NCBI GenBank assembly: GCA_016793925.1
Contig: JAEULH010000100.1
Location: 1-64,000 of the forward strand
From: Rhodospirillales bacterium
GTDB taxonomy: Bacteria; Pseudomonadota; Alphaproteobacteria; Rhodospirillales; Defluviicoccaceae
Length of the DNA: 64,000 nucleotides
Direction of reading: 5' to 3'
Shown here: positions 10,698 to 19,794 of the stretch, piece after piece
Layout: each line of letters begins with the position of its first letter
Numbering within the stretch: the stretch's first letter is position 1
Position numbers and translations under genes: made by a program
Notes under the pieces: model-generated
Databases searched by the model: none
Seen by the model: the letters and a program-made list of their open reading frames with translations, nothing else
What the model was told of the DNA's origin: nothing

Positions 10698-11657
10698 ATG
10701 GCTGCCGTTGACGATCTCGACCTCGAGCGTGAAGGGCGTGGCGGGATGCGCCGATGGCTGCCGCGCCTGATGATCGCGGTCGTCGTTCTTCTTCTGGTCT
10801 ATTATCTCGGCGGCGCCTGGTGGGTCCACAAGATCGACGACGATCCGACCTTCACGCCGCCCCAGACGACCGCCGGCGGCAGCTATTCGGTCGACATGGC
10901 CGCAGCACTGATCGACCGGGAGGTCAACGTCAACGGTTGGCCGGCGAACGATCCGTTTTTCATGCCGGGAGCGATCCTCGACAACATGCCGAATTACCAG
11001 ACCGGCATGATCTACGCCTTGAGCCGCTTCGCCATCGAGCTTTCGGATCAGCTCGGCCGCTCGCGCGGCTCGTCCTCGATCGATCCGGATCTGGACCGCG
11101 CCGCCGGCCTGCTCAAATATCCGGGCAATATCTGGATTTTCGACCTGAGCCGCTCATGGGCGCCGACGGCATCCTCGGAATCGCAGTATCGCGAGGCGCG
11201 CCGGGCTCTGTTGGAGTTCAACAAACGGCTCGCGGCGCAGCAGGCGACCTTCGACATCCGCGCCGACAACCTGATCGCGACGCTGGATCGGTTCAATTCC
11301 GACCTGGGGGCGATGTCGGGCACCATCGACGACCATCTCAACAACAACTCCGGGGGGCTGATCAACTTTCAGGTCGACGATATTTTCTACCAGACCAAGG
11401 GCCGGCTCTACGGCTACTACATGATCATCAAGGCCCTGGGCGTCGACTTCCAGTCCGTGATCAAGGAGCGCAACCTCGAGAGCGTGTGGAACCAGATGCT
11501 GAGCGGTGCCGAGCAGGCGGCGACCCAGCAGCCGTGGGTCGTGCTCAACGGCGGCCCGAGCAGTCAGTTCATCCCCAGCCATCTCGCGACGCAGGGTTTC
11601 CTGCTGCTGCGCCTGCGCACCCAGCTTCGCGAGATCAGCAACGTGCTGCAGAAGTAG
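10698..11657 (+). CDS. DUF2333 family protein
   Basis: A 319-aa protein matching the DUF2333 family by its overall sequence. One N-terminal membrane segment (about residues 24-45, LMIAVVVLLLVYYLGGAWW) is followed by a periplasmic domain. Characteristic stretches are AALIDREVNVNGWPANDPFF and QVDDIFYQTKGRLYGYYMI. The ATG has GGGAGG six bases upstream. The function of the family is not established. It converges with the glycosyltransferase gene on the other strand with an 8-bp gap. Confidence 0.85.
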   Translation: MAAVDDLDLEREGRGGMRRWLPRLMIAVVVLLLVYYLGGAWWVHKIDDDPTFTPPQTTAGGSYSVDMAAALIDREVNVNGWPANDPFFMPGAILDNMPNYQTGMIYALSRFAIELSDQLGRSRGSSSIDPDLDRAAGLLKYPGNIWIFDLSRSWAPTASSESQYREARRALLEFNKRLAAQQATFDIRADNLIATLDRFNSDLGAMSGTIDDHLNNNSGGLINFQVDDIFYQTKGRLYGYYMIIKALGVDFQSVIKERNLESVWNQMLSGAEQAATQQPWVVLNGGPSSQFIPSHLATQGFLLLRLRTQLREISNVLQK

Positions 11658-11665
11658 GGCCGGCT

Positions 11666-12688
11666 TCAGCCCAGCATCGCCAGGTTTGTGGTGAACTGGC
11701 GGACGCTGCTGTCCCACGAGAAGGTCTCGGCGTGCGCCCGGCATGCCGCGGCCGGGATCTGAAGCGCCCGCCTTGTAGCCGCTCCCAGGTCGTCGTCGAG
11801 ACATCCGACGCTGTGCGTTCCGATGATGTCGAGCGGGCCGGGCACGGGGTAGGCCGCGACCGGGAGCCCGCAGGCCAGCGCCTCGAGGAGCACGAGGCCG
11901 AAGGTGTCGGTGCGGCTGGGGAAGACGAAGACGTCGGCGGCGGCGTAATGTCGGGCAAGCTCGACGCCAACCTTCGTCCCCAGAAAATGAGCCTCGGGAT
12001 AGGCCTGTTCCAGCGCCGGCCGCTGTGGGCCGTCGCCGATCAGCACCTTGCTGCCGGGGAGCTCCAGGCGGAGGAAGTCCTCGACGCTTTTCTCGACGGC
12101 GATCCTCCCGACGTAAAGACTGATCGGTCGGGGCAGGCCGTAGAGGTTCTTCGCGCTCGGATGGAACAGGGTCGTATCGACCCCGCGGGTCCAACGGACA
12201 ATGTTGGCGAAGCCCCGCCGGACGAGCTCATCTTCGATCGTCTGGGTTGCGACCATGATGCTCTGCGCCGGCCGGTGGAAGGCGCGAACGAAGCGGTAGC
12301 TCCAGTCGAGCGGAACCTGCCAGCGGGCCTTGATGTACTCGGGGAAGCGGGTGTGGAACGAGGTGGAAAACCGCAGCTTGCGGCGCACGCAGTAACGCCG
12401 CGTCGCCCAGCCGAGCGGCCCTTCGGTGGCGATATGAATAGCGCTCGGAGCGAAGTCGTCGATCGCCGCCGCCACGGTCCGCGGTCGGCAGAGCGACAGA
12501 CGGATTTCGGGATACGACGGGCAGGGAAGCGTCCGGAACAGCTTGGGCGTCAGCAGTTGGACGATGTGGCCTTGGGCGGTAAGGCGCTCTGCCAGGGTGC
12601 TTAGGGTTCGGACGACGCCGTTGACCTGAGGGTACCAGGCGTCGGTTGCGATGAGGAGGCGGAGTTTGTCTTCGCCATCGGGTCCCAT
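11666..12688 (-). CDS. GT4-family glycosyltransferase
   Basis: GT-B fold retaining glycosyltransferase of family 4, 340 aa. The N-terminal phrase ATDAWYPQVNGVVRTL is the acceptor-side signature of the alpha-mannosyl/glucosyl-transferase group. The C-terminal donor site reads FVFPSRTDTFGLVLLEALACGLPVAA, with the EX7E glutamates. Start at 12688 is chosen because an upstream ATG adds residues without homology; the chosen start overlaps the upstream phosphoesterase by 88 bp, which implies co-transcription. The pair is likely to act in glycolipid synthesis; donor and acceptor are not predictable. Confidence 0.87.
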   Translation of the reverse strand: MGPDGEDKLRLLIATDAWYPQVNGVVRTLSTLAERLTAQGHIVQLLTPKLFRTLPCPSYPEIRLSLCRPRTVAAAIDDFAPSAIHIATEGPLGWATRRYCVRRKLRFSTSFHTRFPEYIKARWQVPLDWSYRFVRAFHRPAQSIMVATQTIEDELVRRGFANIVRWTRGVDTTLFHPSAKNLYGLPRPISLYVGRIAVEKSVEDFLRLELPGSKVLIGDGPQRPALEQAYPEAHFLGTKVGVELARHYAAADVFVFPSRTDTFGLVLLEALACGLPVAAYPVPGPLDIIGTHSVGCLDDDLGAATRRALQIPAAACRAHAETFSWDSSVRQFTTNLAMLG

Positions 12689-13458
12689 ATGGTCTTGTCC
12701 ATGCTCTGTCCCCAGCGCACGATCGAGAGCTGGCCGTCGTGTTGTTCGACAAGCGCAGTGCAGCTTTCGACCCAATCGCCGTCGTTGCAGTAAACAATGC
12801 CGTCGTAGTCGCGGATGTCAGCCGAATGAATGTGACCGCAGATGACGCCGTCCGCGCCTCTTAGTCTGGCCTCGGCGACGACGGCCTTCTCATAATTACT
12901 GATATATTCGACTGCATTCTTGACCTTGTGCTTCAGAAACTGGGACAAAGACCAGTATGGAAAGCCGAGTTTTCGGCGCACGACGTTGAACCATAGGTTC
13001 AGCTTCAAAGCGAGGCTGTAGGCGTTGTCGCCGACCAGGGCGAGCCATTTGGCATACTTGACGATCGCGTCGAACTGATCGCCGTGGATGACAAGGAAGC
13101 GGCGGCCGTCCGCGGTTTTGTGAATGGCGTCGCGCAGCACGGCGACCCGACCGAACCGGTGCCCGGCGAAATCGCGAAGGCTTTCATCGTGGTTGCCCGG
13201 TATCAGGATGACGCGCGTTCCTTTGCGCGCCTTGCGCAGGATTTTCTGGACCACATCGTTGTGCTGCTGGTGCCAGTACCAGGTCTTGCGCATCCGCCAG
13301 ATGTCGAAGATGTCGCCGACCAGGTAGAGGTAGTCCGACTCGGTGCAGCGAAGGAAATCGAGCAGCAGGTCGGACTTGCACCCGCGCGTACCAAGGTGAA
13401 TGTCAGAAATCCAGATCGACCGATAGCGTCTCGCTGGATATGGGATGTTGTCCATCAC
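12601..13458 (-). CDS. LpxH-like UDP-2,3-diacylglucosamine diphosphatase family metallophosphoesterase
   Basis: Calcineurin-like phosphoesterase, 285 aa, of the group annotated as UDP-2,3-diacylglucosamine diphosphatase. The metal-binding blocks are ISDIHLGTRG (residue 17 on), VGDIFDIW, PGNHDE, VIHGDQFD and CGHIHSADIRDY. The Ser/Thr-rich tail is not part of the fold. Members that sit next to a GT4 glycosyltransferase, as here, are common in alphaproteobacteria and need not be the lipid A enzyme. It heads the two-gene operon; a cluster of GTTACA-like repeats lies upstream at about 13523-13580. Confidence 0.85.
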   Translation of the reverse strand: MMDNIPYPARRYRSIWISDIHLGTRGCKSDLLLDFLRCTESDYLYLVGDIFDIWRMRKTWYWHQQHNDVVQKILRKARKGTRVILIPGNHDESLRDFAGHRFGRVAVLRDAIHKTADGRRFLVIHGDQFDAIVKYAKWLALVGDNAYSLALKLNLWFNVVRRKLGFPYWSLSQFLKHKVKNAVEYISNYEKAVVAEARLRGADGVICGHIHSADIRDYDGIVYCNDGDWVESCTALVEQHDGQLSIVRWGQSMDKTIWDPMAKTNSASSSQPTPGTLRSTASSEP

Positions 13459-13799
13459 GAGGCCGCCGGCCTCCCCAAGATTCCACTGTCCTCATCCCTT
13501 CATATAATATGCCGTATCCGGCTGTAACCGGATTAGACGCTGTAACGAAATCTTCGAGTTACCGACGCAATTCTGTAACGTTCTGCATCCGGGCTTGGCC
13601 GATGCTGGGCGGCCCTGTCCGCCGCTCCAGGGCGAACGGCCGTTCCGACCGGACGCCGGGTTGCGCCATGGTTGGGCCAACCCGACGTCCGGTTCGGCGA
13701 CCGATTCTTTCGTCAGCCGCAGATCCTGGAAGAAAGCATGGGCGATGCAAGGAACCCTCAGGGCCCTTGCCGCGGACGCGCCGCCCCGTCGCGCGCGGG
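13459..13799. other. Intergenic region with repeated GTTACA-type motifs
   Basis: Between the phosphoesterase and a small ORF there is no convincing gene. Read on the - strand, GTTACA occurs three times between about 13523 and 13580, with an inverted GTAAC among them. These are in the right place to be regulatory sites of the phosphoesterase-glycosyltransferase operon. Confidence 0.35.
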
Positions 13800-13970
13800 T
13801 CAGCGAGCGCCTTCTCGCTCGCTCCCCTTCATGGAGGGGCCCGTTCCGGTCGCCCGCTCCACCGCCTGGGTCAGGGCGTGAAACAGCGCAACCTGGGCCG
13901 GCGACGCCGGATCGTTGTAGAGCCCCTGGTTGATTTCAAGGAAGTCGCGCAGATCGATTTTGCTCAGCAT
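13800..13970 (-). CDS. Small hypothetical protein (56 aa)
   Basis: The ATG at 13970 has GGGAGA five bases upstream, a good ribosome-binding site. The product starts MLSKIDLRDFLEINQ and continues with a helical region ending in a charged tail. No known family is recognised. The coding-like composition and the site upstream argue for a real gene. Confidence 0.5.
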   Translation of the reverse strand: MLSKIDLRDFLEINQGLYNDPASPAQVALFHALTQAVERATGTGPSMKGSEREGAR

Positions 13971-14516
13971 GGTGTCTCCCATAGGTCGTTCCCACTATTC
14001 GCGGCTGGTCGTGCGACCGGGCCGCGAAGATGTCCTGCCCCTGCTTAAACAGGCCTGCATAACAGACCTGTCATTTTTTAATTATTTACGCTTGGCCTTC
14101 GATTTTCGGAGGGTACAAGCCTCTTTCGTCCCGTGATAGTACGCGGATCACAGCCAGGCACATTTTTTGGCTTGCCGGGCTTTTATGCCACGGACCCTCG
14201 TCGAGCCGGCCTCCGAGCCCCGGACCTCGATTTGATAACGCGGTCGGCTGGAGGATCGGTTAATTCACAATTATTAACTTTACATGGCGGCGCGAGCGGC
14301 AAGACTCAGCGACGGCTCTCCACCCGGCTGGGTCCGGTTTTGGAAGGGGCGCGGTCGCGCGTCTGAACCATGACCCGTTCGACGTACTGATCCAAGCCGC
14401 CGGTATTGCCGGGCGAAGACAGCGCGATCTGCAGGGGTATCGCACGCACGCGGTTCCCGCATCCGGTGGCGCGTGTGGCCATCGCGGCGCGGCAACCCTA
14501 CAACAGGGTCTATGTC
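13971..14516. other. Long intergenic region with AT-rich islands
   Basis: No credible protein gene was found in this 546-bp stretch. Two AT-rich islands (about 14070-14090 and 14258-14282) stand out against the GC-rich background and could hold promoters for the methyltransferase-like gene downstream. Low GC and lack of codon bias may also mark decayed or acquired DNA. Confidence 0.4.
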
Positions 14517-15179
14517 ATGCTGAACGCCATCAAGCAGTTTCTCGGCGATATGTATTTTCTGTCCCAGGCGCGTGCCATCCACGAGCTTACCCGGCTCGAC
14601 CCGGACGCCAAGCGCGGCCTGCTTGCAACCTACGCGGCGACCTACGACACGTTTGTCGAAACGGGAACGTACCTCGGCCTGACCGCGGCGTTCCTCGCCG
14701 TCGCGTACAAGATCGTTCACACGATCGAACTCGACCCCGTTCTCTACGAGAACGCCCAGCGGCGTCTGCGCTCCTTTCCGAACGTGCATTGCTACCACGG
14801 GGACAGCGCCACCGTGCTCCAGCAGATTCTGCCCAGCATCAACGGCCCGGCGGTGTTCTGGCTTGACGCGCACTACACCGGCGGGATCACCACCCGCGCC
14901 GCCGCGAACACGCCGGTGATGGGCGAGTTGATGGCCATCCTGGCCCATCCCATAAAGACGCACCTGATCCTTATCGACGACGCCCGCTGGTTCGTCGGGC
15001 GCAACGGCTATCCCGGGCTTCGCTGGCTGCACACGTACGTGCGCGATCATTCGCCGTACGACATGGTCATCCACGACGACATTATCCGGATCTTCCGCGA
15101 TGACGAGTGGACCAGGCCGCAGAGCTTCCTGACGAACGACCCTGAACCGGTGACCCGGATTCCCGCGTCGGCCGCCTGA
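14517..15179 (+). CDS. Class I SAM-dependent methyltransferase-like protein
   Basis: A 220-aa protein with a Rossmann-type motif FVETGTYLGLTAAFLA near residue 46, an acidic strand end HTIELDPVLYENAQ, and a later FWLDAHYTGG strand. This order (ETGT-YxGxT, then E-L-D) is seen in class I methyltransferases and their inactive relatives acting on surface sugars. The ATG at 14517 is chosen because upstream codons do not continue the family-like sequence. The gene is isolated and converges with metC. The substrate is unknown. Confidence 0.68.
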   Translation: MLNAIKQFLGDMYFLSQARAIHELTRLDPDAKRGLLATYAATYDTFVETGTYLGLTAAFLAVAYKIVHTIELDPVLYENAQRRLRSFPNVHCYHGDSATVLQQILPSINGPAVFWLDAHYTGGITTRAAANTPVMGELMAILAHPIKTHLILIDDARWFVGRNGYPGLRWLHTYVRDHSPYDMVIHDDIIRIFRDDEWTRPQSFLTNDPEPVTRIPASAA

Positions 15180-15192
15180 AGCTGCCGGGCGG

Positions 15193-16356
15193 TCAGGAGG
15201 CGGCGGCGAGGCGGGAGAAACCGGCCTCGAGGTCGGCGATCAAATCGTCGGCGTTCTCGAGGCCGCAGTGCAGGCGCAGGCAGGTACCTGGGCCCGTCCA
15301 CGCTGTCGCGGTCCGCGCCTTGCGCGGATCGAAGGGGACGACGAGGCTTTCATAGCCGCCCCAGCTATAACCCATGGCGAACAGCTTCAGCCCGTCCAGC
15401 ATGGCGGCGAGCGCCCGCTTCGGCACGTCGTCCAGCACGATCGAGAGCAGACCGTTGCCGCCGGTGAAATCGCGCTTCCAAACGGCGTGACCCGGACAGT
15501 CCGGCAGGGCCGGGTGCAGCACCCGGACGACCTCGCGCCGTTCCGCCAGCCAGCCCGCCAGTTTCAGAGACGTCTCCTCGTGCCGCCGCAAGCGAACGCC
15601 GAGCGTGCGCAGGCCGCGCAGGGCGAGGTAGCAGTCGTCCGGGCCGGCGCACAGCCCCAGCAGCGATGTCGCCCGCCTGACCGGGAGGAAGGCGGCTTCG
15701 GTCGTGGTGATGGTCCCCAGCATGACGTCGGAATGGCCGACGATGTACTTGGTCGCGGCCTGGATCGAGACATCGACGCCATGGTCAAAGGGCGCGAAGT
15801 GGAGGCCGGCGCTCCAGGTGTTGTCCATGACGGTGACGGCGCCGGCGGCCCTCGCGGCGGCGGCTGTGCGCGGAATGTCCTGGACCTCGAAGGTCAGCGA
15901 GCCGGGGCTTTCGGCGAACACGACGCGGGTGTTCGGCCGCAGCAGGGGCGCGATGTCGGCCATCGGGTCGTAGTAGGTGGTCTCGACGCCCAGCCCGGCC
16001 ATAACGGTGTCGCAGAACCGCCGGGTCGGCGCGTAGACGCTGTCGACCATGAGCAGGTGATCGCCGGCCTTGAGGAAAGCGAGCAGGCTCGCGGTGATCG
16101 CAGCAAGGCCGGACGGCACGGCGATGCTGCGCCAGCCGCCTTCCAGCGCCGCCACCGCGCCTTCCAGCGCGAACGTGGTCGGCGTCCCCCGCCGGCCATA
16201 GCGGGTGCCGTCGTAGGGCGTCAGGTCGGCGGCCTCGAGGGCGGCCAGCGTCGGGAAGACGATCGTCGAGGCATGGTAGACGGGCGGGTTGACGATCCCG
16301 TGGTTGGCCGCCGGGTCGCGGCCGACCTCCGTCAGGCGCGTGTCCTTGGCGGTCAT
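15193..16356 (-). CDS. metC: Cystathionine beta-lyase
   Basis: PLP enzyme of the Cys/Met metabolism family, 387 aa, converting cystathionine to homocysteine, pyruvate and ammonia. Hallmarks are YGRRGTPTTFALE near the N-terminus, VMDNTWSAG, and the PLP lysine in IQAATKYIVGHSDVMLG. The ATG overlaps the sseA stop as ATGA, indicating translational coupling. The YSWGGYESL segment is typical of the lyase rather than the gamma-synthase branch. Confidence 0.93.
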   Translation of the reverse strand: MTAKDTRLTEVGRDPAANHGIVNPPVYHASTIVFPTLAALEAADLTPYDGTRYGRRGTPTTFALEGAVAALEGGWRSIAVPSGLAAITASLLAFLKAGDHLLMVDSVYAPTRRFCDTVMAGLGVETTYYDPMADIAPLLRPNTRVVFAESPGSLTFEVQDIPRTAAAARAAGAVTVMDNTWSAGLHFAPFDHGVDVSIQAATKYIVGHSDVMLGTITTTEAAFLPVRRATSLLGLCAGPDDCYLALRGLRTLGVRLRRHEETSLKLAGWLAERREVVRVLHPALPDCPGHAVWKRDFTGGNGLLSIVLDDVPKRALAAMLDGLKLFAMGYSWGGYESLVVPFDPRKARTATAWTGPGTCLRLHCGLENADDLIADLEAGFSRLAAAS

Positions 16357-17225
16357 GGGCTGCCCCCTTCGACCGGCGTATCGTCGCGGTTGCCCCACTC
16401 CGCCCACGAGCCGTCATAGACGGCGACACCGTCGCAGCCGAGCAGCGCCGCGGCGAAGGCGACGGCGCAGGCGGTCACGCCCGAGCCGCAGCTAGCAACA
16501 ACCGGCGCACCGAGGTCGACGCCGGCGGAGGCGAAAGCCTGCGCGAGCTCGTCGGCGGTTCGCCAGGCGCCGGCGCGCGCAGGGTCGACCAGGCTGGTTG
16601 CCGGCATGTTGACGCTGCCCGGGATGTGGCCGAGCTTGCGCGCCGGTCGCGGCTCCGCCTCGACGCCGGCGTAGCGCCCGGGACTGCGCGCGTCGACGAC
16701 GGTCCCGCCGCCACCACCTTTGGCAAGATCTGCCAGGATATCGTCTGCCGAGCACACCAGGTCCGGCCGGAACCGGGCGGTAAAGCGCGCCGTCGCCCGC
16801 GGCGTTGCCGGCCCCGTCGCGGTCGCTCGACCGCGGTCCAACCACGCCGACAAGCCGCCGTCGAGCACGGCGACTGCATCGTGGCCGAAGGCGCGAAACA
16901 TCCACCATGCGCGCGGCGCGGCCAGCGATCCCGGTGCATCGTAGACCACGACGAACGTGTCGTTGCCGATCCCGAGCGCGCCGACGCGTGCGGCGAAAAC
17001 CTCCTCCGGCGGCAGCATGTGCGGCAGCGGGTTGCCCTCGTCGCGAATGGCGTCGACGTCGAAGAAGGCCGCGTTCGGGATGTGGCGAGCGAGAAACTCT
17101 CCGGATGCGTCGCGGCCGCTGCCCGGCACGTAAAAACTCGCATCGAGGATCCGCACGTTCGGATCGTCCAGACGATCGGCAAGCCAGTCGCCGTCGACCA
17201 GAGGCTGTGCGACGGGCGGGCTCAC
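16353..17225 (-). CDS. sseA: 3-mercaptopyruvate sulfurtransferase
   Basis: Two-domain rhodanese-family enzyme, 290 aa, transferring sulfur from 3-mercaptopyruvate. The inactive N-terminal rhodanese domain includes RILDASFYVPG. The active C-terminal domain carries the catalytic cysteine in SCGSGVTACAVA; the CGSGVT loop is the mercaptopyruvate rather than thiosulfate type. The GTG start at 17225 overlaps the cysK stop as GTGA, so I prefer it to the ATG at 17243. Middle gene of the cysK-sseA-metC operon. Confidence 0.93.
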   Translation of the reverse strand: MSPPVAQPLVDGDWLADRLDDPNVRILDASFYVPGSGRDASGEFLARHIPNAAFFDVDAIRDEGNPLPHMLPPEEVFAARVGALGIGNDTFVVVYDAPGSLAAPRAWWMFRAFGHDAVAVLDGGLSAWLDRGRATATGPATPRATARFTARFRPDLVCSADDILADLAKGGGGGTVVDARSPGRYAGVEAEPRPARKLGHIPGSVNMPATSLVDPARAGAWRTADELAQAFASAGVDLGAPVVASCGSGVTACAVAFAAALLGCDGVAVYDGSWAEWGNRDDTPVEGGSP

Positions 17226-18232
17226 GCGCCGCCCTCCAGCCACGCAGGCGCCGGCAGGCCTCGGCTGCGCAGGAACGCCGGGTTGTACAGCTTCGACTGG
17301 TAGCGGGTGCCGTAGTCGCAGAGGACGGTGACGATGGTGTGGCCGGGCCCGAGTTCGCGGGCGAGCCGGATCGCGCCGGCGACGTTGATCCCGCTCGAGC
17401 CGCCGAGGACCAGCCCCTCGTGCTTAAGCAGATGGAAGATCACCTCCAGCGCCTCGGCGTCGCCGATCTGGAAGGCGTGATCGACCGGCGCGCCCTCCAT
17501 GTTGGCGGTGATCCGGCCCTGACCGATACCCTCGGTGATCGACTCGCCTTCGGCCTTGAGACTGCCGAAGCGATAGTAGTGATAGAGCGCCGCGCCCATG
17601 GGGTCTGCCAGCCCGATGGCGACGGCCGGGTTCCGCTCCTTGAGGAAGGTGCCGACGCCGGCCAAGGTTCCGCCAGTGCCGACCGCGCAGATGAAACCGT
17701 CGATGCGACCGTCGGTCTGCTCCCAGATCTCCGGGCCGGTGGTCCGGTAGTGGCCGCCGCGGTTGGCGACGTTATCGAACTGGTTGGCCCAGATGGCGCC
17801 GTGCGGTTCGCTTTTCGCCAGCTCGCCGGCGAGACGGCCGGACAGTTTTACGTAGTTGTCGGGGTTGGCGTAGGGAACGGCGGCCACCTCGCGGACCTCC
17901 GCGCCGCAGAGCCGCAGCATGTCCTTCTTCTCCTGGCTCTGGGTTTCCGGGATGACGATCAGCGTCCGGTAGCCGCGGGCATTGCCGACCAGCGCCAGGC
18001 CGATGCCGGTGTTGCCGGCGGTGCCCTCGACGATGAGCCCGCCCGGCTCGAGGAGCCCGCGCTCCTCGGCGTCGAGCACGATCGCCAGCGCTGCGCGATC
18101 CTTGACCGAACTGCCCGGGTTGAGGAACTCGGCCTTGCCGAGGATCTCGCAGCCGGTCACCTCGGATGCGCGCTGCAGCCGGATCAGCGGCGTCTTGCCG
18201 ATGGCGTCAATGAAGCCGCTGCGTACATCCAT
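17222..18232 (-). CDS. cysK: Cysteine synthase A-type PLP enzyme
   Basis: O-acetylserine (thiol)-lyase family enzyme, 336 aa, joining sulfide to O-acetylserine. The PLP lysine lies in NPGSSVKDRAA near residue 42, the substrate loop in EGTAGNTGIGLA, and the phosphate-binding glycines in GTGGTLAG. Start at 18232 (MDVRSGFIDAIGKTPLI) fits the family; an in-frame ATG at 18277 adds a non-homologous leader. It is the first gene of an overlapping three-gene sulfur amino-acid operon. The TAGNTG variant and C-terminal extension leave room for a cystathionine-beta-synthase-like function. Confidence 0.93.
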   Translation of the reverse strand: MDVRSGFIDAIGKTPLIRLQRASEVTGCEILGKAEFLNPGSSVKDRAALAIVLDAEERGLLEPGGLIVEGTAGNTGIGLALVGNARGYRTLIVIPETQSQEKKDMLRLCGAEVREVAAVPYANPDNYVKLSGRLAGELAKSEPHGAIWANQFDNVANRGGHYRTTGPEIWEQTDGRIDGFICAVGTGGTLAGVGTFLKERNPAVAIGLADPMGAALYHYYRFGSLKAEGESITEGIGQGRITANMEGAPVDHAFQIGDAEALEVIFHLLKHEGLVLGGSSGINVAGAIRLARELGPGHTIVTVLCDYGTRYQSKLYNPAFLRSRGLPAPAWLEGGA

Positions 18233-18301
18233 GGGGGCTACCGCAAGTTGGCGAGGGGTCGGGACCGCGAAGCCCACAGATATTCGCCCGCCGCCTGGGG
18301 A

Positions 18302-18910
18302 TCAAGGATCCCGCGGGACCGTCGCGGCCATCGAGGCGCGGGTGGAAAACGCGTCGAACCAGCGCGCGAGCTCGAGTCGGCCCCAACGCCAGTCGAAATG
18401 CGGCAGGCGGAAGCCGACATAGCCGAGGGCGCAGCCGATCGCGATGTGGCCGATGGTGCAGGTGCCGGAAAGCGTTGCGGCTTCGTCTTCGAGCGCGTCG
18501 AGGCCGCGGCCGATCTTCTCCTGTTGGTGCGCGATCCACGACGGCGACTGCTCGTTGTCCGGCCTCATTGTCTCCATCCGAATGAGGGCGGCGGCATCCA
18601 TGATCCCGTCGGCCAGCGCCTGACGACGAAGCGCGGTCCAGCGCGGCCCGCCCGCCGGCGGGAACAGCTTCAGCCCATCGTGGAGGGAGTCCAGGTATTC
18701 GCAGATGACAGGCGAGTCGTAGAGCGACTCGCCGCCCTCGGTGACCAGCGCCGGCACCTTGCCCAGCGGGTTGTCCCGGTAGAATGCGCCGTTCGACGCG
18801 CGGACATTGGTCGGCACACGCTCGATCCGCGCCTCAAGTCCGGTCTCTATTGCGACCACGCTGACCTTGCGGACGTACGGCGAGGCCGGGGAATAGCGCA
18901 GCTTCATCAT
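18302..18910 (-). CDS. Glutathione S-transferase family protein
   Basis: Cytosolic GST-like protein, 202 aa. The thioredoxin-fold N-terminal half reads RYSPASPYVRKVSVVAIE, with the NPLGKVPAL strand and a YDSPVICEYLD glutathione-binding stretch. The helical C-terminal half ends RWFDAFSTRASMAATVP. The start overlaps the gloB stop as TGATG, so the two are translationally coupled, which fits a shared role in glutathione-linked detoxification. Confidence 0.93.
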   Translation of the reverse strand: MMKLRYSPASPYVRKVSVVAIETGLEARIERVPTNVRASNGAFYRDNPLGKVPALVTEGGESLYDSPVICEYLDSLHDGLKLFPPAGGPRWTALRRQALADGIMDAAALIRMETMRPDNEQSPSWIAHQQEKIGRGLDALEDEAATLSGTCTIGHIAIGCALGYVGFRLPHFDWRWGRLELARWFDAFSTRASMAATVPRDP

Positions 18911-19680
18911 CAGAAGTAGTCCTTCCGTTTGCGGATGTCGGCGAAAACGCTGACCGGATCCCTTCCGGCAAGACCCGCCGCTTTCGCCAGCGCCGCGTCG
19001 TCGGCGCGCAGGAACGGGTTGGTCCGCCGCTCCTCGTCCAGGGTTGACGGCACTGTCGGCTCGCCCCGTCGCCGCCGTGCCCGGACGGTCGCGGCGCGCT
19101 CGGCGAGAATCCGGTTCGCCGGGTCGATGCTGAGCGCGAACGCCGCGTTGGCTTCGGTATACTCGTGGGCGCAGTAGACCCGGGTCTCTCCCGGCAGCGC
19201 CCGCAGTCGACTGAGGCTCTGCCACATCTGCGCCGGCGTCCCTTCGAACAACCGGCCGCAGCCGAGCGCGAACAGCGTATCGCCGCAAAACAGCGCCGCG
19301 TCGTCGGCGAACCAGTAGGCGATGTGGCCGATCGTGTGACCGCTGACCGCGATGACCTTGGCGACGCGGGTTCCAAGGGCGAAGGCGTCGCCGTCGGCAA
19401 CGCGCACGTCGATGCCGGGGATGCGCGCGGCGTCCGCAGCGTTGCCGACGATGGTGCAGCCGGTGGCGCGCTTGAGCTCGAGGTTGCCGCCGACGTGATC
19501 GTGATGGTGATGCGTGTTGAGGATATGGGTGAGCTGCCAGCCGAGTTCGGCCAGCGTGTCCAGCACCGGTTCGGCAACGGCCGGATCGATCGCGGCGCAA
19601 GCACCGGTCGCATCGTCTCGGGCGAGATAGATGTAGTTGTCCCGGAGGACGGGGATCTGCCGCACCTCGAGCTTGCTCAT
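18910..19680 (-). CDS. gloB: Hydroxyacylglutathione hydrolase (glyoxalase II)
   Basis: Metallo-beta-lactamase-fold hydrolase, 256 aa, cleaving S-lactoylglutathione in methylglyoxal detoxification. The metal site motif NTHHHHDHVGG lies near residue 55, VSGHTIGHIAY carries the next His, and GDTLFALGCGRLFEG and YCAHEYTEANA are family signatures. It is divergent from a methyltransferase gene across 114 bp and is followed by an overlapping GST gene. Confidence 0.96.
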   Translation of the reverse strand: MSKLEVRQIPVLRDNYIYLARDDATGACAAIDPAVAEPVLDTLAELGWQLTHILNTHHHHDHVGGNLELKRATGCTIVGNAADAARIPGIDVRVADGDAFALGTRVAKVIAVSGHTIGHIAYWFADDAALFCGDTLFALGCGRLFEGTPAQMWQSLSRLRALPGETRVYCAHEYTEANAAFALSIDPANRILAERAATVRARRRRGEPTVPSTLDEERRTNPFLRADDAALAKAAGLAGRDPVSVFADIRKRKDYF

Positions 19681-19794
19681 CTGCCGCCAGCGCCTCCCGT
19701 TTCCGATCGCGCAGCGAGGGCATCCCTGCGTCCGACGCCGATCGCGCCGCCGAGACTACCACCGGCGGGGATGTCTGAGCTAGAGTGACGCCCG

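Noticed and set aside
16805..18919. 704-aa open frame antisense to cysK and sseA
   Set aside because: It runs through two clear genes on the other strand and shows the typical composition of an antisense frame in high-GC DNA.
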